Shown: positions 39,745-49,556, counted from the stretch's first letter. The stretch is DNA of 64,000 bases from Bacillus aquiflavi (GCF_019915265.1 NZ_CP082780.1:3591501-3655500); one strand, 5' to 3'. The notes: generated by a model from the sequence alone, not told the origin. Translations and numbers: made by a program.

Positions 39745-39838
39745 TTATGTGACTGTTTGCGCGACTGACTTGTTCTGTTCCATCATCATTTTGGGCTGTA
39801 CTTCTTTTGAAATCTTCATCAAATTTTTTTCTACTCAT
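39745..39838 (-). pseudogene. IS3-type OrfA fragment
   Basis: The minus strand starts MSRKKFDEDFKR in one frame and continues as VQPKMMMEQNKSVAQTV in another, which is the N-terminal helix-turn-helix region of an IS3-group OrfA with a frameshift. It is on the opposite strand from the OrfB fragment next to it, so the two do not form one element. Confidence 0.6.
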
Positions 39839-40200
39839 GCGGACACCTCATATTATTAGTTATTTCTATCATAAAGTAAACTGTGTCTACTTTTGAGTCT
39901 AACATCATGAAAATAAATTGGAGGACAGCCAAGAACTGTCATACGCATTGTCGAAAAGGAATTAAAGGGTGGAAAGTCTCTGTATTTTTATTGCTTTTTT
40001 CTGCACTTTTCTATCGCAAAATACAAGGGGCTTATTATCAAATTATTTTATAAGCTATTCTAATACGCTTGAATAAGCGTCATGTGATAATAGTTCCTGA
40101 TTAAGTTCTATTCGATGGAATCGATTTGAAATAGTTTGGAAGTCTATGGATATTTCTTTTTTCAACTATGAGCGGCTTGTTACGATATTTATCTATAGAG
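39839..40200. other. Non-coding gap between IS remnants and the CPBP gene
   Basis: No supported gene. A 48-codon frame from ATG 39907 has no ribosome-binding site and no recognised similarity. Imperfect sequence near 39870-39900 may be the outer end of the OrfA-bearing IS. Confidence 0.35.
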
Positions 40201-40926
40201 TTATTCATCTATATTTCCTAGCTTTCCAACATAATCAATTAAAGTATGAAGAAGGATTAGCGGTATAATGGAGTTTAATGCGACTGCAAGCATTCCAAAC
40301 ACAAAGCCAAAAACGGTTGTTCGTATGACACCAGATAAGCCTTGGTAAGTATGGGCAAGGCCGAATAGTATTGACGAACATAATAGAACGAGCCAAATCG
40401 ACCATTCGGGAAATAATGTCGTAAATGAAAATATTAGAAATCCACGGTAAATCATTTCTTCTGTTATACCCGCTGTCCATGCTACTTGATTCCAAGTGGA
40501 TTTTTCTCTCTTTGTAACAGGTAGTATTTCTGTAAATGTTATTTGCTCAACTTTTTTTTGCTTCATGAAGATCAACTGATTTTTCACATGATCACTAATG
40601 AAGTATCCAATTACGTAATATAAAAGCAATAAAGTATATAATATTACTATTCCTATTACAATATATGTTATGACCGTACCTAATATTTCTGTGTTAATAT
40701 TCGGCACTGTTATCAGTATATCTTTTAATGTTAGCTTAAAGTTTGCTATTACTATTAAGATCATGAGCGTTGATAACCACAAGCCTATCATCAGAATATG
40801 ATAATAGCGTAACCTAATTGATGGGTCAGTTATAACACGCATTTTAAATCTTTGATATAACCAATAACCAATCATAGGTTCATATACAAGAATAAAACAA
40901 ATAAGTCCCCACAAGATGATATTCAT
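40201..40926 (-). CDS. CPBP-family (CAAX-type) intramembrane metalloprotease
   Basis: 241 residues with six to eight hydrophobic segments. The three family motifs are EEMIYRGF (EExxxR), FGLAHTY (FxxxH) and LLHTLID (HxxxD), clustered in the C-terminal half. Bacterial members are often associated with bacteriocin self-immunity or regulated proteolysis, but the substrate is unknown. Its ATG overlaps the TGA of the MerR gene upstream (ATGA), so the two are translated together under the MerR-type promoter. Confidence 0.9.
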   Translation of the reverse strand: MNIILWGLICFILVYEPMIGYWLYQRFKMRVITDPSIRLRYYHILMIGLWLSTLMILIVIANFKLTLKDILITVPNINTEILGTVITYIVIGIVILYTLLLLYYVIGYFISDHVKNQLIFMKQKKVEQITFTEILPVTKREKSTWNQVAWTAGITEEMIYRGFLIFSFTTLFPEWSIWLVLLCSSILFGLAHTYQGLSGVIRTTVFGFVFGMLAVALNSIIPLILLHTLIDYVGKLGNIDE

Positions 40927-41639
40927 TTTATTTTATCTTCCTTTAGCATGTTCTCTATTTTTTCACTTAGCCACTGTTCCTCTTCTTTACTAAATGGTGA
41001 AGGAAATAACATTTCATCTAGTTGTATTTCTAATAGCTTAGGGTCTGTTAGTAACCGCTTAAAAAGCTCCCGTGGGACTTGAGAAAAAAGCTCTTCGAGA
41101 ATGTTATATACTTTGTCATCCGTATACTGTTGCTTATAGGCTACCTTTAAGCGTTTCATAATATCATAATGATTCTTATTACTATTAGATCCATCATAGA
41201 TCTCGTCCACGATTTGATTCGGCAAATAAGTCTTTAACCTTTGCTTCCTGAGGTTCCATTGTAAGCTATTTTGTATTAAGGCAATAAAAATTGCCGGTTC
41301 GACTACCTTATTTGCTTGAGCTAATGAAAGTGCTTGATCTAGTAGTTCAATATTCTTTTTAATGTCTGTTACTTTTTGAAGTAATTTTTCCTTTTGATAA
41401 CGTAAAGATTCTGTTATTCCCCATTGCGGTTGCCTTATTAGCAGGTGAACATCTTTTAACGAATATCCTAACGCTTTTAATCCTGTGATTTTTTGCAAGG
41501 TGATGATGTCATCATCTTTATAATATCTGCGACCTGTTTCAGAAATGTAAGAGGGCTTTAATAAATCCTTTTCATCATAATAGCGAAGCGTACGAACGGA
41601 AACACCTGTTTTTTTTGAAAATTGACCAATTGAATACAT
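40923..41639 (-). CDS. MerR-family transcriptional regulator
   Basis: 238 residues from ATG 41639 (MYSIGQFSKKTGVSVRTLRYYDE), placed after GAAGGAG; the GTG 18 bp upstream overlaps this Shine-Dalgarno. It has an N-terminal winged helix-turn-helix (1-70), a dimerisation coiled coil (about 75-110), and a C-terminal part resembling TipAS-like ligand domains in length but without identified ligand residues. It very likely binds the dyad in its own 19-bp-spacer promoter and activates itself and the CPBP gene. Confidence 0.93.
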   Translation of the reverse strand: MYSIGQFSKKTGVSVRTLRYYDEKDLLKPSYISETGRRYYKDDDIITLQKITGLKALGYSLKDVHLLIRQPQWGITESLRYQKEKLLQKVTDIKKNIELLDQALSLAQANKVVEPAIFIALIQNSLQWNLRKQRLKTYLPNQIVDEIYDGSNSNKNHYDIMKRLKVAYKQQYTDDKVYNILEELFSQVPRELFKRLLTDPKLLEIQLDEMLFPSPFSKEEEQWLSEKIENMLKEDKIK

Positions 41640-41668
41640 ATCATAGCTCCTTCTCACTTAATAGATTC

Positions 41669-41699
41669 ATTATAAAATCTAACGTTACGGTAGAATCAA
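41669..41699 (-). promoter_or_regulatory. MerR-type promoter/operator
   Basis: On the minus strand TTGATT and TATAAT are separated by 19 bp, the over-long spacing typical of MerR-activated promoters. The spacer holds the near-palindrome CTACCGTAACGTTAG (41679-41693). Confidence 0.8.
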
Positions 41700-41902
41700 C
41701 GATCATTTTTGAATTTATTTATTTTACATGTCATTTTCCGTATATGATAAGCATTTGGAAAAACTAATCCCATACTTTTATCTTTTTCATTCTTAATTTT
41801 TCATACACTAAGTATAAAATTGATCAATTAAGAGAAAATAATATACGCTAAAATCATGACATTATCATCACTCGCTATAACAAAAAGTAAAGGAGAACAT
41901 AT

Positions 41903-42802
41903 ATGAACTATAAACATGTTACTGTTGCGGGCAGCGGTGTTTTAGGAAGTCAAATTGCATTTCAAACGGCGTTTAAAGGCTTTAATGTGTCTGTTTACGA
42001 TATTAATGATGAAGTAATCGAACGTGCGAAAGAAAGATTTATGAATTTGAAGCAACGTTATCAGGAAGACTTAGGAGCTACTCAAAAAGATGTCGATGCA
42101 GCTTATGAGCGGATTTCTTTTTACTCTGATTTATCAGAAGCAGTTGCGGATGCAGATCTTGTAATTGAAGCAATTCCTGAAGTTGTTCAAAGTAAAATGG
42201 ACTTTTATAGGCAGTTAGGAAAAGTTGCTCCTGAAAAGACAATTTTTGCAACAAACTCTTCAACGTTGTTACCGAGTCAATTTGCTGAAGCAACAGGCCG
42301 CCCAGAAAAGTTTTTAGCTCTACATTTCGCTAATGAAATTTGGAAAAACAACACGGCGGAAATTATGAAACATTCAGGAACAGATATGAAAGTGTTTGAT
42401 GAAATAATTGAATTTGCAAAAGCGATTGGCATGGTTCCTTTGCCTTTACATAAAGAACAGCCTGGTTATATTTTAAATTCGTTATTAGTTCCGTTTTTAG
42501 AAGCGGCTGAAATGCTTTTATTAAAAGAAGTTGCAGATGTTGAAACGATTGATAAAACATGGATGATTGCAACAGGAGCGCCTCTTGGTCCGTTTGCTAT
42601 TTTAGACGTTGTAGGTATTAGTACTGCTTATAATATCGTCCAGGCAAAGGCGAAAGCAACAGGTAATAAAGACTTTAAAAAGTTAGCCGAATTATTAAAG
42701 ACAGAGTATATTGATCAAGGAAAGCTTGGCAGAGGAACAGGAGAAGGCTTCTATACATATCCCAACCCTCAGTTCATGAAGCCGGACTTTTTACAAGGTT
42801 AA
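41903..42802 (+). CDS. 3-hydroxyacyl-CoA dehydrogenase, stand-alone
   Basis: NAD-dependent oxidation of 3-hydroxyacyl-CoA (or reduction of acetoacetyl-CoA). It has 299 residues: an N-terminal Rossmann domain with GSGVLGSQIAF and an acidic residue at the end of beta-2 (VYDIND), the NSSTLLPS catalytic serine region, LHFANE with the catalytic His, and a C-terminal all-alpha dimerisation domain ending GRGTGEGFYTY. The HFAN-E stretch departs from the usual HFFNP, so substrate preference may differ. It has its own Shine-Dalgarno (AAAGGAG) and no pathway neighbours. Confidence 0.88.
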   Translation: MNYKHVTVAGSGVLGSQIAFQTAFKGFNVSVYDINDEVIERAKERFMNLKQRYQEDLGATQKDVDAAYERISFYSDLSEAVADADLVIEAIPEVVQSKMDFYRQLGKVAPEKTIFATNSSTLLPSQFAEATGRPEKFLALHFANEIWKNNTAEIMKHSGTDMKVFDEIIEFAKAIGMVPLPLHKEQPGYILNSLLVPFLEAAEMLLLKEVADVETIDKTWMIATGAPLGPFAILDVVGISTAYNIVQAKAKATGNKDFKKLAELLKTEYIDQGKLGRGTGEGFYTYPNPQFMKPDFLQG

Positions 42803-43354
42803 AAGGTTTATAAAAAAAATTGGGTGGAAATATCATACTCCCCCCATTTTGACATCCCTAACTAAAAGAGTTAGAGCCTGTATTACAAGGATCAGGTGAA
42901 TTTGAGAAAATAAGCAAATCTTCAGTTGAAAAGAAAGAAAGGTAAACACAATATTTGCGTACTGATCGCAAAGTATAGTAAAGATCAACTCGTTTTCACC
43001 CATAATATTTAATTAAGAAGAACTATAGAGGTTTTCCACCTTAACTAGCCCACCACGATAGTATTTATCTTTATCATAAGAGGATTAATCCATTGAAATA
43101 AAAGAACGTACAAGATAAACTGCCCTTTCTCAAATTACGAGAACGGGCTTTTTTATTGCGTTTATTTCCTGTCTGTAGGTTCGTTAATCGGGAATTTACT
43201 GGGCTAAAAAATAATATCAAGTTTTAAACGAAAAATGCGCAAATATACTCGTCCAACTGCCCAAACTAAGCGTTCCTTTCTAACATATATAAATAGTAGT
43301 TCCAAAAAAATGATTATTTATTGGTTTATGTAAAAATTAAAGGAGAGAATAAAG
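42803..43354. other. Intergenic region with an orphan terminator
   Basis: 552 bp without a supported gene. It contains a weak G/C hairpin near 42816-42852 and a clear rho-independent terminator at 43122-43154 far from the upstream stop, suggesting that a lost or unrecognised transcript ended there. Confidence 0.5.
43122..43154 (+). terminator. Rho-independent terminator
   Basis: GCCCTTTCTC (43122-43131) pairs with GAGAACGGGC (43139-43148) with one mismatch; a TTTTTT tail follows. It is 320 bp downstream of the dehydrogenase gene. Confidence 0.8.
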
Positions 43355-44164
43355 ATGGATAATAATAATTTAGAATCAGAAAAGCACTGTCCTTTGCCAC
43401 CGTGTGATAAGGCGAAAACAATTCGGGTTGATTGCAATAGTTTCGGCTTTTCTTTTGGACCGACTGCTTTTATTCCGATAGTTTTGGGTGAAGTAGAATT
43501 ACAGGCGTTAGTTGAGTCGGAAATTACATTGCCAACAGCTGCTAAAGAAATCAAGAGTGTGCGCCGAAACATTTCCCTTACTCAATGTAAAGCCGTCCCT
43601 TCAGCTATACCGCTTAGTCGTCAAGTAAAGGTTTTTGTCTCTGGCGTCATTCATAAGAATATTCAATATGTAGAATCATGCAGCGGCTATTTACGTGACT
43701 ACTCTGTTGACGTTCCTTTCAGCTGCAATCAGGCAGTCTTTGCTCCACGGGCTATTGAACTATTTAGCCAAAAATCGACTTTAACTAATGAAAGAATCTT
43801 TATTAATGAACACGGGGATGGAGCAGACAAAACAACATCAGGTGGGCTTACTTTTGAATTTTTCAATGAACCAATTGAATGCAGATTACTATTTAGTGTC
43901 GTAAATGATATTGATCTACACAAAAATATTGACAGCAGTGGACGCTTTAGAAAAATCATTGAGAAAGCAGAAGTTGTGTTAATCTTTAAGCTTTTGCAAA
44001 AACAGCAAGTTCCTCATTGCCCTTGTGGAATGGAAGATGCTCAAGAAGGAGAAAAAAATAATCAAGCCCAAGCACCAGCACAGTCCCAATCTCCAATTAT
44101 TCATGAAAAAAATATTCACGACCGAATTAAAAACATTATTAACCGAATTAGCAATCAAGATTAA
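43355..44164 (+). CDS. SPOCS/DUF3794-like protein, possibly spore-surface associated
   Basis: 269 residues with no signal peptide. The N-terminus has several cysteines (CPLPPCDKAK, VDCNS), followed by beta-rich sequence with LGEVELQALVESEITLP and VKVFVSGVIHKNIQYVESC, the latter resembling the repeated strand of SPOCS (DUF3794) domains found in spore-coat and exosporium proteins. The C-terminus is Q/A-rich and then basic (DRIKNIINRI). An AAAGGAGAG Shine-Dalgarno supports ATG 43355. Function is unknown; spore association is suggested only by domain resemblance and by a sporulating host. Confidence 0.6.
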   Translation: MDNNNLESEKHCPLPPCDKAKTIRVDCNSFGFSFGPTAFIPIVLGEVELQALVESEITLPTAAKEIKSVRRNISLTQCKAVPSAIPLSRQVKVFVSGVIHKNIQYVESCSGYLRDYSVDVPFSCNQAVFAPRAIELFSQKSTLTNERIFINEHGDGADKTTSGGLTFEFFNEPIECRLLFSVVNDIDLHKNIDSSGRFRKIIEKAEVVLIFKLLQKQQVPHCPCGMEDAQEGEKNNQAQAPAQSQSPIIHEKNIHDRIKNIINRISNQD

Positions 44165-44500
44165 AAATGAAGATTGATTTACAAAAAGGACAGCTCCGAT
44201 TGGTGCTGTCCTTAGACTGGTGACAAACGTTTTCAAAATATTCTTGCCGAGGATAGTTAAAAAATATTTTTAGTGACTCAAATTTTGTAAAGAGAACACT
44301 CAATCGCATGTTCTATACTGTAAGCAAGTTAATCTAGCTTTATCAACTTAGCATCATAATCTTACTATTTATTTCATTAATGTATATTTTTCCTTTAAAA
44401 TAAAGCTCCAATTTGGTACTCTATTACTACAAATATTAATACTCCATATTTTGTAACTAAGGAAGCTAAATGACATCTTCCGCATATGTAGGGGTGAGTT
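44165..44500. other. Intergenic region
   Basis: 336 bp. A 9-bp hairpin at 44186-44213 (AAGGACAGC/GCTGTCCTT) has a T run only on the minus strand, so it would terminate leftward transcripts. No bacteriocin structural gene was found ahead of the DUF1430 permease, where lactococcin-972-type clusters place it. Confidence 0.5.
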
Positions 44501-46437
44501 ATGAAAAAAGTAAAATGTACGATCGGGTTAATTTTATTCGTAATTGCATTCTCGTTCATTGGGGAAAGCTTTATCTATTATTTAGATGATTTTTATCATT
44601 CTTTTTATAGTACGACTTTGTATAAACCAGATTACATATCAGATACAGAAATGAAAACTGATATTATATCCTCAATGCAGAATAACGAGGTTGAGGTTTT
44701 TGCTGTAGTAGAGAAACTAGAAAGTAACATTGATGAGAGTATTTCTATTTACGGTACAAAAAAGGCTAATGAACATTTACGTGAGGAATTAAATATGAAA
44801 GAAAAAAAGTATGAAAGCCTTTTGTCAGGAACTGTTAAAATACAATTTTATGATATTAATGAAATCCCAAATATGGGCAAAGTCACAGATTACTATTTAA
44901 TTGGTAATAAAGAAAATATTAAAGCTTTTAAAGTCGAGCTTATAGATATTTATAGTGGGAACCACCCTGTAGAAGGTTCAAAGGATAATGAAAGCAAAAG
45001 AAATGTAGTTTTTATTTGGCTCATTATACTTATATTAATCCTTCTATTTACATATTATGATGTTCTTTATCAAAAAAAAGAGGCTTTAATTAAGGTTACT
45101 TTTGGTGAGGAAATTAGAACTTTAGTATTCAAAAATATTTTAGTTGATACAATCTGTTTTGTTGGGTTCTTTTTCGGAGCAGGCTATTTTATTTCTATGT
45201 TTACCAACTCCTTCTTCTGCTTTAAATATTCCCTCCTACTATTTTGTGCTTTTATTGTTTTCAATGCTGTTCTTTATTTTAGTTTGTATTTTTATAATTT
45301 AAAGGAGGTATTTTCAAACAGTAGAAATTCTAGAACGATATTAACGATAAATTATGGATTAAAAATCATTACGATCATCTTATCTATTTCCATTATGTCA
45401 GGAAATATAGCTCTAATTATAGAAGGTATAAATTTTTTCCGCCAAAAAGATTTTTTTGAAACATATAAGGATTATCGTTATGTCCAATTTGATTATAAAA
45501 TGACCCCAGATCACGAAACTAATTCAGAATTGATCAAGAAGGGTGCCATTGTTAGAGAAGAATTTTACAAAGAGAACTTTCAACACTCAATTCAATTAGT
45601 AAATATTACTGGAAACCTTGACCTAACAGAACCAGCAATATTGGCAAATAAAAATGCAAAGGATTACATAAAAAGTAAAATCCCTGAAATAAATAAAGAT
45701 ATTAATGAAAATAAGGTTTACTATATTTTACCTAAAAAATATGCCGATGACGAAGCAGTTCTTGAAAAAGTGCAAGACGTATTTAACTTTTTTGATCATC
45801 ATCATGATGCAAATAATTATGAAGTAATGATATATGAAAAAAATGCTGATCTAGTGAGTATTGATGAGTTAAATTATGTGAGTAGAAGTAAGCTGCTTCA
45901 TAATCCAATCATCATATTGAATCATACAGGACCTGAAGAGATTGAAATTTCTGTGGAAACTAGTCTTAAAAAAACTACTTATGCACACGATATAATGTAT
46001 CTTGTTACGAAAGAAAAGTTTAATTCATTCGTAAAAAAAAATAATTTATCTGATCAAATATATGTAAACACAAATGTGTTTGCTTTGTATCACTATAATT
46101 GGTTAATTATAAAACGAGGAATGATCATTTCGACAGTTTTAGTATCTCTAGTACTTGTTCTAGAGTTAATTATTATTTCTTTAATCTTACGTCTTGAATA
46201 TGACATAAATGCTATTGAACTTAGTATAAAAAAATATTAGGCTACACAACGTGGCAAAAGAATAAAAAGATCGTTTTAATTACGTTATCAGCAACAATAA
46301 TTAGCATGCTTATCTCTTTAATAGTAAACTATTTCTTTTCTATTTCTCAAGCTTCTTACTTGTTTTATGGAGGTGCCCTAATCTTTATTATAGAAACTAT
46401 TTTTATTTTTAGAATGATTTCTAAAATAGAGAAATAA
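44501..46437 (+). pseudogene. Bacteriocin-associated (DUF1430) membrane permease, frameshifted
   Basis: The main frame (44501-46240, 579 aa) encodes an FtsX-like membrane protein with an N-terminal TM segment, a cluster of TM helices near 170-330, a large extracellular part and a TM near 545-570. It stops at SIKKY right after an A7 run (46228-46234). With one more A the frame continues as ILGYTTWQKNKKI plus two more TM segments to a stop at 46437, which is the expected family ending. Proteins of this type pair with a dedicated ATPase in lactococcin-972-type clusters; that ATPase lies at 48493, beyond an IS110 copy. The frameshift may be real, phase-variable or a sequencing error. Confidence 0.8.
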
Positions 46438-46631
46438 AACATACAAAAAATACTGAAAGCCCAGTGGTAATATGTCAAGCACTAAAATTCGGTGGATTGG
46501 AAATTAATATTGGATTTCATTGAAAAGTGCTTAAAAAAGAGTATAACAAATAAACCTCACACTATTTTCGATTTTTTACCAATCACTATTAGTGTGAAGC
46601 TGGGTGTTTGAAAGGGTCTGAATGAGAAGTT

Positions 46632-47872
46632 TTAATCTCTCCTTTCAGGTGGTGTGTACAACTGATTGGTGCGTAGTAGCGAAAACACCAATCGTACCAG
46701 TTTTCTTGCAGTTAAGACGAGAGCGCGTTTGTGTTTATGTTTTGGAACTTCATCGTACTTTTTTGTGTAAAAAGCTTTATATTCAGAGTCATACTTTCGG
46801 ATCTTATCAGCAGCTTGAATAAGGTAGTATCGCAAATATTTATTGCCTGTCCTCATTCTTGCCGTTTCTTGGGATTCGAATTCGCCCGATTGGTTTTGGT
46901 TCCATACCAAACCAGCATATTTCGCTAAGGCATGATGATCTTTAAATCGCTTTATATCGCCTATTTCGGCTATCAGCCCTGCCGCATAAACGTCTCCAAT
47001 TCCTTTTACAGACGTTAGAGTTTGCGGTATGCCTTTCATTAACTTGGCAATTTCTTTATCTAGCCGCTTTACTTGTGACTCGATATGTTGAATGGTACTT
47101 AAAGTAACTGACATAGAAATATTTACGGGATCCTGCATAGCCTTATTTAACCGATAAGATGATCTAGCCAACTTATGAAGATATTTTGCGATTTCTTCTG
47201 GGTTTTCAAATCGGTTCTTCCCTTTATCCCTGCAGGCGAACTCGACGAGTTCTTCGATACTCATTTCAGCGATGGTTTCGGGCTCTAGTTCTTCCATGAC
47301 AGCCATACTCGTAGCTCCGAATTTATCTGAAAATGGATTATCTTGTCTCAGTCCACTGAACTTTAAAAAAAGAGCTGGTTAAGAAAATACGTTTTATTTC
47401 GGGTAATTTCCCGCATAAAATGAAACCTTGTCCGTGTTAATCGTTGAAGGGCTTCATATTGTATGGCATCTTTCATTTGGGCTGGCAGTCGGCCAAAGCG
47501 CAAGTGGTCAGCGATGACCCAGGCATCTATGCGATCGTTTTTCACAAGGGAGTCATACCCTTTTTTAAAACGAGCGACTTTTCTCGCATTTAGTACGTAG
47601 ATAGAGGCTTGGAACTTAGGTTCATAGCCTTTCATTTGGTCTTGTAGATAATGGGCAAGATGCCAACTGTAAAGATCAGTGGCTTCCATCCCAATCTTCA
47701 ATTGGTTGGCCTGACTTTTTTCCGCTGCTTCTAGCATTCGTTTGATCAGGGTTGCGGCCCCGTTTTGATCATTAGAAACAGAAAAGTCGGCAAGTGTGGA
47801 TCCGTCCTGTTTCATGAAATGGACATGATGGGACTTCAAGCTTACGTCTACACCAACAAGCATTTGTGACAT
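46632..47872 (-). pseudogene. IS110 transposase, left copy, frameshifted
   Basis: The N-terminal DEDD domain (MSQMLVGVDVSLKSHHVHF, GMEATDLYSW, KNDRIDAWVIA) and C-terminal Transposase_20 domain (LTSVKGIGDVYAAGLIAEIGD) are present, separated by a frameshift near 47363. The coding strand has a T7 run there, where the other copy has T5 and reads LNQLFLKFSGL through. The start is ATG 47872 after GGAGGTG. The catalytic D at VGVDVS and the D/E residues of the RuvC-like core are visible. Confidence 0.88.
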
Positions 47873-47875
47873 ACC

Positions 47876-48161
47876 AATCACCTCCAGTAGGTAAGTTAAT
47901 CAAGAACGTTCAGACCTGGGTGCCCACGGGAATCATCGATGTCTTCCTCGTCATCAGCACTCAAAGAAAAGAAGTCCATCATGAGCGCTACACTCACTTC
48001 TTTTACGGCGGCGCAACCAGTGGTTAGACCTTCAATAATGAACCATGGGTAGCAGGCTTATTAAGCAGTACATCGCGAGATGTCCGCAAGGGGGAAAAGC
48101 AATATCCTGATACGATCCTGTCGGGTTCCATTGTCCCATGAGCAGGTCTAAAACGCTATAA
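47876..48161 (-). ncRNA. Possible IS110 bridge-RNA region, left copy
   Basis: The non-coding stretch upstream of the transposase is conserved between both copies and has several GC-rich hairpin-forming parts. IS110-group elements encode a bridge RNA at this position. Boundaries are a guess; no promoter or loop sequences were resolved. Confidence 0.3.
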
Positions 48162-48492
48162 AAAAAATGACGGAGTAAAACGCTGGAGCATCCTCCATTC
48201 TCCGCCATTTCACGATATTCAGTTAAAAGGTATTTCAAAGAAGCAGTAGGGAACTATCCCCCTGCGAAATAACAACAATACGTAAATCTATTATTGATAG
48301 TTTGACTTTACCTCGGCTTCCCCACCAGAGGGGGTGAAACAAGGGTAAAACAAAAACATTTATTGATGGGAAAGCCGAGAGGCTAACCTTTAAAAAAACC
48401 TATAGGAATCTAGAGTGAATTGTAGAGGATCCGGATCAACTGGAAATTCTTCTAGAAAGAGCTCTTACTACTACTATACGAGGGGGATCACT

Positions 48493-49101
48493 ATGATAGA
48501 AATTAAAAATGTATCAAAACGCTTTGGTGAAAGGATTTTGTTTGATAACCTCAATATGAAAATAAATGATGGTGATTTTGTTGCTTTTTCAGGTCCAAGC
48601 GGCTGTGGGAAGACGACTTTACTTAATATGATAGGCGCAATTGAATCTGTTGATAATGGAAAAATAATAGTAGATGGCATAAACGTTCATGAAAAGAAAA
48701 ATCAGCTTTTATATTTTCGAGAAAAAGTCGGATTCCTCTTTCAGAACTTCGCATTAGTTGATCATAAAACTGTTGAGCAAAATTTAGAGATTGTTCGTAA
48801 AGATAGTAGAAATGATATTTCTGTTGAGGAAGCACTGAAAATGGTTGGAATGGAAAATACACATAAAAAAAAGGTGTATACGTTATCAGGCGGAGAACAA
48901 CAAAGAGTTGCTTTGGCAAGGTTGATATTAAAAAAATCCACATTAATATTAGCAGACGAACCTACAGGATCTCTTGATAAGAGAAATGCTGAAATTGTCA
49001 TGTCGATATTGAAAGAGATGAATAAAAAGGGAAAGACAATTATCCTCGTCACTCATGATGAAGAAATTAAGGGTACAATTGGAAGGGTGATAGAATTATG
49101 A
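48493..49101 (+). CDS. ABC transporter ATP-binding protein, lactococcin-972 type
   Basis: 202 residues from ATG 48493 (MIEIKNVSKRFGERI) after GAGGGGG; the frame is open upstream into the IS110 end but that part is not coding. Walker A GPSGCGKTT, Q-loop in LFQNFALVDHKTVEQNL, signature LSGGEQQR and Walker B LILADEPTGSLD are intact. The Q-loop region and length match ATPases that pair with DUF1430 permeases. That permease lies 2 kb upstream, cut off by the left IS110 copy, so expression now depends on whatever starts in or after the IS. Its TGA overlaps the next ATG. Confidence 0.92.
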   Translation: MIEIKNVSKRFGERILFDNLNMKINDGDFVAFSGPSGCGKTTLLNMIGAIESVDNGKIIVDGINVHEKKNQLLYFREKVGFLFQNFALVDHKTVEQNLEIVRKDSRNDISVEEALKMVGMENTHKKKVYTLSGGEQQRVALARLILKKSTLILADEPTGSLDKRNAEIVMSILKEMNKKGKTIILVTHDEEIKGTIGRVIEL

Positions 49102-49556
49102 AAAAGTAAAAAAAAATAATAGTAGCGCTCACTATACTAATTGTCTTGTATAATATTAGTTGGTTTAGTGTTTACTTCTTTAAATATCATTCATATACAA
49201 AAAACTTTCCTATAACCGAAAATGGTAAATATTTATTGGAAAAAGACGGATACTATTTTAGTGTGAAAAAACCAGATTATTTATCATATACAGGTAATCT
49301 TGCGATAACGAATAAAACAAATGATCTTTCAATCATTATTTGGCCATTATTAACTAAGGGATATGAATATGGCTTACAAATGACTAGTGATGATCAAACA
49401 ATCTATCATATAATTGTGGATTCGGATTTAAAATATGTAGATGATAAAAATTCTAAATTTATAGATAAGACTGTAGCAAATAAGATAATCAAAGACAATA
49501 AAACGGAAATAGAAGCTATGGTATCGAAAGCACATAATATATGGAATATTAAATAA
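49098..49556 (+). pseudogene. Small membrane-anchored protein with an early nonsense codon
   Basis: From ATG 49098 (overlapping the ATPase stop as ATGA) the frame reads MKK, TAA, KKIIVALTILIVLYNIS and continues open to 49556. The normal start of a signal-anchor protein is thus broken at codon 4, beside an A9 run. A shorter product could start at TTG 49146. The rest (about 130 aa, ENGKYLLEKDGYYFSVKKPD) is soluble and unrecognised; coupling to the ATPase suggests an immunity or accessory role in the exporter cluster. Confidence 0.65.

Larger units (their letters stand above)
46458..48483 (-). mobile_element. IS110-family element, left copy
   Basis: A 2.03-kb sequence nearly identical to the inverted complement of 50016-52040. 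Its outer boundary is at AAAGCCCAG (46458) and the inner one at CGAGG (48483). It contains a disrupted DEDD transposase gene and about 600 bp of non-coding sequence upstream of it. It lies between the DUF1430 permease (stop at 46437) and the ABC ATPase start (48493). Confidence 0.88.

Noticed and set aside
39581-39838. 85-codon minus-strand gene as an intact small membrane protein
   Set aside because: The first 12 residues match an IS3-type OrfA and the match continues in another frame, so this is a frameshifted remnant.
48032-48238. 68-codon frame in the IS110 non-coding region, also present in the right copy (50287-50469)
   Set aside because: The frame differs between copies because of indels, it lacks a ribosome-binding site and reads like structured RNA rather than protein.
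48410-48483. Cloning-vector polylinker contamination suggested by TCTAGA, GGATCC and GAGCTC close together
   Set aside because: The same sequence occurs at both IS110 copies in the expected inverted orientation and no vector backbone follows.
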